From assembly GCA_021784375.1 (NCBI GenBank), contig JAJXSV010000078.1:1-9723 (forward strand): DNA of 9,723 bases, in the 5' to 3' direction. Both the position numbers and the translations under genes were made by a program. Positions within the stretch are counted from its first letter, which is position 1. Each line of letters opens with the position of its first letter. This DNA is from Actinomycetes bacterium (GTDB lineage Bacteria; Actinomycetota; Actinomycetes; S36-B12; UBA5976). Positions 6,648 through 9,723 of this stretch are shown piece after piece. The notes beneath the pieces were generated by a model, which saw nothing but the letters and a program-made list of their open reading frames with translations, searched no databases and had not been told where the DNA came from.

Positions 6648-7139
6648 ATGGGCTGGTATGTGCGCAGGTCGATGAAGATCGCGCCGGGAATACGACTGAA
6701 CTTCTCCAACCGCGGCATGGGCATGTCGGTGGGCACGCGCGGAGTCCACATCTCCACCTCCGCCACCGGCAGGCGCACCTTCTCGGCCGGTATCCCGGGC
6801 ACCGGGATCCGCTACCGCGAGACCCTGAGCCACAAGCGCCCGGCGCAGCCGCACCAGCCGCCGAAGCCGCCGAAGCCGCCGGCCCAGCCGATGCCAGCAC
6901 GCGCCGAGGTCACCAACCTGCCGGCCGGCGTGAAGACGACGAGCGTTTGGCGGGTCCTGTGGTGGGTACTTGTCGTCCTGTTCCTCCTCGGCGGCCTCGG
7001 CAACACCATCTCGCCGGCTCCCGGCCAGTCGTGGTGGGTCGGGCCGCTCGAGATGGCGGGCGCTGCCTATGTCGGCAAATGGCTGCACGGCACGCGTCAC
7101 GCCCACCGCATCCCTCGCGAGGCCGCGTCCCGACCCTAG
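6648..7139 (+). CDS. DUF4236 domain-containing membrane protein
   Basis: A 163-residue protein whose first 57 residues are a clear DUF4236 domain. It opens MGWYVRRSMKIAPGIRLNFS and continues through SVGTRGVHIS and the closing GIPGTGIRY. The domain is a short beta-rich module of unknown function found at the N-terminus of many bacterial proteins. It is followed by a proline-rich linker (about 64-83, HQPPKPPKPPAQP) and a hydrophobic segment (about 101-118, WRVLWWVLVVLFLLGGL). A second, weaker hydrophobic stretch lies at about 127-144, then a basic tail. The architecture suggests a soluble domain tethered to the membrane. A G-run (6636-6641) about 6 nt before the ATG is the only ribosome-binding-like element. 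It has no functional link to its neighbours that I can see; the role is unknown. Confidence 0.82.
   Translation: MGWYVRRSMKIAPGIRLNFSNRGMGMSVGTRGVHISTSATGRRTFSAGIPGTGIRYRETLSHKRPAQPHQPPKPPKPPAQPMPARAEVTNLPAGVKTTSVWRVLWWVLVVLFLLGGLGNTISPAPGQSWWVGPLEMAGAAYVGKWLHGTRHAHRIPREAASRP
6857..6883 (+). repeat. 9-bp tandem repeat encoding the proline-rich linker
   Basis: Unit GCCGCCGAA occurs at 6857-6865 and 6866-6874, with a degenerate third copy at 6875-6883. It codes the PPKPPKPP part of the DUF4236 protein. A 9-bp unit keeps the frame, so linker length could vary between strains by whole PPK steps. Confidence 0.6.
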
Positions 7140-7166
7140 GCCGCCGTCACAGGCTGCCTGCGGTCG

Positions 7167-7703
7167 TCAGGCGAGACCGGTGAAGAAGGCACTCGCGCGC
7201 GTCGTCAGGGTGACGAGGAAGCGCGCGGAGGAGACGGCGTCATCGGGGATGACGAGTCCGTGGTCGCCACCTTCGAGTTCCAGGACCTCATGACCGGTGG
7301 CATGCGCGAACTGCGAGTCCCACGTGGGGTCGGCGGTGCCGCCCACCAGCAGGGCCGGTGCGTCGCCACGCGATGCGGCTCGGCGGATGGTGGCCTGCTG
7401 CAGGAGCGGGGTCAGCCACACGGCGGGCAGTCCGCGCTCCGCCACGGCAGGCAGCAGCGCGGAACCGAGCGACTTGCCGATGACGACTGACCCCTGGCGG
7501 GGAAGCCGCTGCACGGCGTCGAATCCCGGCTGGAGGACCTCGTCCTCCGACTTGGCGTCGAACTTCCAGTCCACGACTTCGACAACCCAGCCCAACTCAC
7601 GGGCGGCCGCGGCCACGTAGTGGAGCGCCGGATGATGCACCGTGTACGCGCGACCCGGGAGCACGAGTGCCACCCGGGGAGTGTCATCGGATGGGGCAGC
7701 CAT
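7167..7703 (-). CDS. Small alpha/beta hydrolase
   Basis: A 178-residue predicted serine hydrolase with a complete triad: S78 in the nucleophile elbow GKSLG (76-80), D125 in GGTADPTWD and H148 in GGDHGL. VALVLPGRAYTVHHPALHY (11-29) is the first strand and oxyanion region. It is shorter than most members and lacks a cap domain, like the KANL3/Tex30-like and dienelactone-hydrolase-like minimal forms; the substrate is unknown. The start at 7703 is chosen because homology-like sequence begins just after it. The frame is open to 7802, but that extension is Arg/Gly-rich and would overlap the divergent gene. No Shine-Dalgarno is visible. It is convergent with the DUF4236 gene (27-bp gap) and divergent from the methyltransferase (97-bp gap). 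Confidence 0.8.
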   Translation of the reverse strand: MAAPSDDTPRVALVLPGRAYTVHHPALHYVAAAARELGWVVEVVDWKFDAKSEDEVLQPGFDAVQRLPRQGSVVIGKSLGSALLPAVAERGLPAVWLTPLLQQATIRRAASRGDAPALLVGGTADPTWDSQFAHATGHEVLELEGGDHGLVIPDDAVSSARFLVTLTTRASAFFTGLA

Positions 7704-7800
7704 GTCTGCAGTCTGGCACGCCGTACGCCTGCCCAGGTGACCGCAGCCGGCCGCGCCCGCGCCTCTTCTGCGACGAGACCGTGGATGCCATGATCCGGCC
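7704..7800. promoter_or_regulatory. Divergent spacer with possible leaderless promoters
   Basis: Neither flanking gene has a Shine-Dalgarno sequence. On the plus strand CATGAT (7789-7794) ends 6 nt before the ATG at 7801; on the minus strand CAGACT ends 6 nt before the ATG at 7703. A -10-like hexamer 6-7 nt before the start codon is the known arrangement of leaderless genes in actinobacteria. The hexamers are imperfect, so this is suggestive only. Confidence 0.35.
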
Positions 7801-8625
7801 ATGAGCGAGGTCTCGAAGTTCTACAGCGGCCCTGGCGGGCTTGTGGCGGCCATCAGTGCCGCCTTCGACGCGGCGGGCTTGGACCGCGCGAACCTGCGAC
7901 CGGCCGACCTGGCCCCGGTCGACGAGTTCCACATCCGTGGGCGCGCAGCCTCGATGGAGATCATCGACGCGCTCGCGCTCAGCGACCACGCCGACGTCCT
8001 TGACCTGGGCAGCGGATTGGGCGGCCCGGCGCGGACCATCGCCGAGGTGACGGGATGCCGCGTCACCGGCATCGATCTCACGGCAGAGTTCTGCGAGGTG
8101 GCCACGGCGCTCTCGGAGTGGACTGGCCTGTCGAAGCTCACGCGCTTCCAGGTCGGCGACGCGACCGCCACCGGTCTCCCCGACCAGTCGGCGGACGCAG
8201 TGCTCACCGTCCACGTGGCGATGAACATCGCCGACAAGCCCGCCCTCTACGCCGAGGCCTTCCGGGTGCTCCGACCGGGCGGCAGATTCGTCATCTACGA
8301 CGTGCTCCAGGGTGAGGGCGGCGACGTCCGCTACCCGGTGCCCTGGGCGCAGGACGCCTCAACCAGCTTCCTCGCCACTCCGGAGGAGACGCGCGACCTG
8401 CTCCCGGCCGCTGGTTTCCAGCTCATCGCCGAAGTCGACTCCTCCGAGCAGAGCCTCGTCTGGTTCCAGCAGATGCGGGCCAGGATCGCGCAGGACGGAC
8501 CGCCGCCAGTCACCTTCGCGGCCTTCCTCGGCAGCTCGTTCGCGGAGATGGCGGCCAACCAGGTTGCCAATCTGGCCGAGCGTCGGATCCGCACCGTCAT
8601 GTTCACCTGCGTGCGACCGACCTGA
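7801..8625 (+). CDS. Class I SAM-dependent methyltransferase (UbiE/glycine-betaine-type N-methyltransferase-like)
   Basis: A 274-residue cytosolic methyltransferase. An N-terminal block DEFHIRGRAA (41-50) precedes the SAM core; a similar D-x-x-H-x-x-G element is seen in sarcosine/dimethylglycine and related small-molecule methyltransferases. Motif I is DLGSGLGG (68-75), the ribose acidic residue is D92 (TGIDLT), GDATATGLP (119-127) is motif II, and VLRPGGRFVIYD (156-167) is motif III with its following strand. The closing part, with WFQQM and the last strand TVMFTCVRP, is also usual. It is unlike the methyltransferase at 1529-2308 outside the core motifs, so the two are not recent duplicates. 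The substrate (amine, sterol, quinone or other) is not decidable. The start codon ATG at 7801 has no Shine-Dalgarno and may be leaderless. Confidence 0.85.
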   Translation: MSEVSKFYSGPGGLVAAISAAFDAAGLDRANLRPADLAPVDEFHIRGRAASMEIIDALALSDHADVLDLGSGLGGPARTIAEVTGCRVTGIDLTAEFCEVATALSEWTGLSKLTRFQVGDATATGLPDQSADAVLTVHVAMNIADKPALYAEAFRVLRPGGRFVIYDVLQGEGGDVRYPVPWAQDASTSFLATPEETRDLLPAAGFQLIAEVDSSEQSLVWFQQMRARIAQDGPPPVTFAAFLGSSFAEMAANQVANLAERRIRTVMFTCVRPT

Positions 8626-8672
8626 GCGCGCCTCCGCCACCCGTGCGGGGGTGAGGTTCGGGGCGGAAGACA

Positions 8673-8704
8673 GATGTCCCCGCGTCCGAGGACACGGGGA
8701 CATC
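8673..8704. terminator. Strong bidirectional hairpin between methyltransferase and nrdJ
   Basis: Arms 8673-8687 and 8690-8704 pair over 15 positions with one C/A mismatch and a tight loop; each side carries the core GTCCCCG / CGGGGAC. It sits 48 nt after the plus-strand stop and 16 nt beyond the minus-strand stop, between convergent genes, so it can stop transcription from both sides. No T-run is present on either strand. Confidence 0.65.
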
Positions 8705-8719
8705 CGGAGGTGACGCAGA

Positions 8720-9723
8720 TCAGCTGCAGCCGCTGGTGGCTCCGCAGCCCTCGCAGGCGTAGCAGGCACCGGCCGGGCGCATCTTGATCCCGCAGGTGAG
8801 GCACAGTGGCGCATCGTGCGTCTTGCCCATGAGGTGCTCCATGAGCTCGGCCGATGAGTGGGCCTGCGACGGCTCCACCGACACCGCAGCCGCGACGGCC
8901 GAGGTGATCGGTGCCGATTGCGACAGCGTCTCCACCACGGCATCGACGACATCATGCGAACTCGGGGGCGTGGTGTCGTAGCCGGCGACCTGGGCGGCCC
9001 GCTCCTTGGCAGTGAAGATGCCGAAGGCGGCGCGCTTGTCGTAGTCCAGGTAGTCCAAGGCCAGGCGACGGAAGATGTAGTCCATCACCGACTGGGCCAT
9101 GCGGATGTCAGCGTCATCCGTGAGACCGGCAGGCTCGAAGCGCATGTTCGTGAACTTCGAGACGAAGGCGTCGAGCGGGACCCCGTACTGCAGCGCTATC
9201 GAGATGGCGATGGAGAAGGCGTCCATGACACCGGCCAGCGTCGAACCCTGCTTGCCCAGCTTGAGGAAGACCTCACCGAGTGTGCCGTCGTCGTAGGAGC
9301 CGGCGGTCATGTAGCCCTCGGCGCCACCGACGGAGAAGGACACGGTCTGCGAGGCGCGACGCTTCGGCATGCGGTTGCGGACGGGGCGGTACTCGATCTG
9401 CGTGGTCACCGTGGGAGCGGCGGCTTCAGCGGCCTTGCCCTTGCCGTCGGAGAGCGGCTGGCCCACCTTGCAGTTGTCGCGGTAGATCGCGAGCGCCTTG
9501 ACGCCCAACTTCCAGGACTGGAAGTAGATCTCCTCGACCTCCTCGACCGAGGCCGTCTCCGGCATGTTCACGGTCTTGGAGATGGCACCGGAGAGGAAGG
9601 GCTGGACCGCCGCCATCATGCGCACATGGCCCATCGGGGTGATGGCTCGGGCGCCCATGGCGGTGTCGAAGATCGGGTAGTGCTCGGTCTTCAGGCCAGG
9701 CGCATCGATGACGTGGCCGTGCT
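8720..9723 (-). CDS. nrdJ: Vitamin B12-dependent (class II) ribonucleotide reductase, C-terminal part, truncated by window edge
   Basis: The last 333 residues of the adenosylcobalamin-dependent enzyme that reduces ribonucleotides to deoxyribonucleotides for DNA synthesis. The visible part begins within [19 protein letters not shown] and continues [20 protein letters not shown] and [11 protein letters not shown], the conserved end of the catalytic barrel. [30 protein letters not shown] and TNMRFEPAG form the C-terminal accessory domain typical of long NrdJ proteins. The extreme C-terminus is a six-cysteine zinc-ribbon-like and redox tail: visible residues C307, C310, C320, C323, C326 and C332, ending GATSGCS. 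The last cysteines are those expected to re-reduce the active site. An Ala/Ser/Val-rich linker (around [17 protein letters not shown]) joins the tail to the core. The 5' part and promoter lie outside, so B12-riboswitch control cannot be judged. Confidence 0.95.
   Translation of the reverse strand, partial: HGHVIDAPGLKTEHYPIFDTAMGARAITPMGHVRMMAAVQPFLSGAISKTVNMPETASVEEVEEIYFQSWKLGVKALAIYRDNCKVGQPLSDGKGKAAEAAAPTVTTQIEYRPVRNRMPKRRASQTVSFSVGGAEGYMTAGSYDDGTLGEVFLKLGKQGSTLAGVMDAFSIAISIALQYGVPLDAFVSKFTNMRFEPAGLTDDADIRMAQSVMDYIFRRLALDYLDYDKRAAFGIFTAKERAAQVAGYDTTPPSSHDVVDAVVETLSQSAPITSAVAAAVSVEPSQAHSSAELMEHLMGKTHDAPLCLTCGIKMRPAGACYACEGCGATSGCS

Noticed and set aside
5912..7183. Plus-strand open frame of 423 codons crossing the TetR and DUF4236 genes
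   Set aside because: It is out of frame with both recognised proteins and consists of Arg/His/Gly-rich sequence; it is a GC-composition artefact.
7704..7802. N-terminal extension of the alpha/beta hydrolase by 33 residues
   Set aside because: The added residues are Arg/Gly-rich without similarity to the fold, and the extension would overlap the divergent methyltransferase start.
1529..8625. Two methyltransferases in one window as a duplicated pair or joint pathway
   Set aside because: Beyond the shared SAM-binding motifs their N- and C-terminal regions differ, and four unrelated transcription units lie between them.
1..9723. CRISPR array, transposase, phage or toxin-antitoxin system
   Set aside because: No regularly spaced repeats, terminal inverted repeats, integrase/transposase motifs or small paired genes could be seen on either strand.

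Overview
The window is visibly GC-rich (about two thirds G+C). Genes are densely packed on both strands, many with GGAGG-type ribosome binding sites. Together with a vitamin B12-dependent (class II) ribonucleotide reductase, a DUF4236 protein and apparently leaderless genes, this points to a member of the Actinomycetota. I cannot place it at genus level. No RNA genes, insertion sequences, phage genes or CRISPR arrays are visible.

Layout, left to right. (1) 1-1383, plus strand: the 3' end of an ABC importer permease, then its periplasmic-binding-type protein (sulfonate/nitrate/taurine/NMT1 group), closed by a long hairpin. (2) 1529-2308, plus strand: a class I SAM-dependent methyltransferase. 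(3) 2342-3766, minus strand: a GPH-family (MelB-like) sugar:cation symporter, convergent with the methyltransferase. (4) 4007-4939, plus strand: a CtlX-type arginine deiminase-related hydrolase, divergent from the symporter across a 240-bp spacer with ATCGG/CCGAT dyads. (5) 5019-5849 minus and 5943-6500 plus: a short-chain dehydrogenase and a divergent TetR regulator, with two matching operator-like dyads between them. (6) 6648-7139, plus strand: a DUF4236 membrane protein. (7) 7167-7703 minus and 7801-8625 plus: a small alpha/beta hydrolase divergent from a second SAM methyltransferase. (8) 8720-9723, minus strand: the C-terminal third or so of NrdJ, convergent with the methyltransferase across a strong hairpin.

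The genes look like independent small units (a transporter tail, a regulated dehydrogenase, catabolic and housekeeping enzymes) rather than one pathway. The best-supported functional unit is the TetR/SDR pair with its double operator. The most informative residue-level observation is in the symporter: the MelB cation-site aspartates are kept, but the Asn that favours sodium is Ala. I found no convincing new multi-gene system; the findings below are modest leads.
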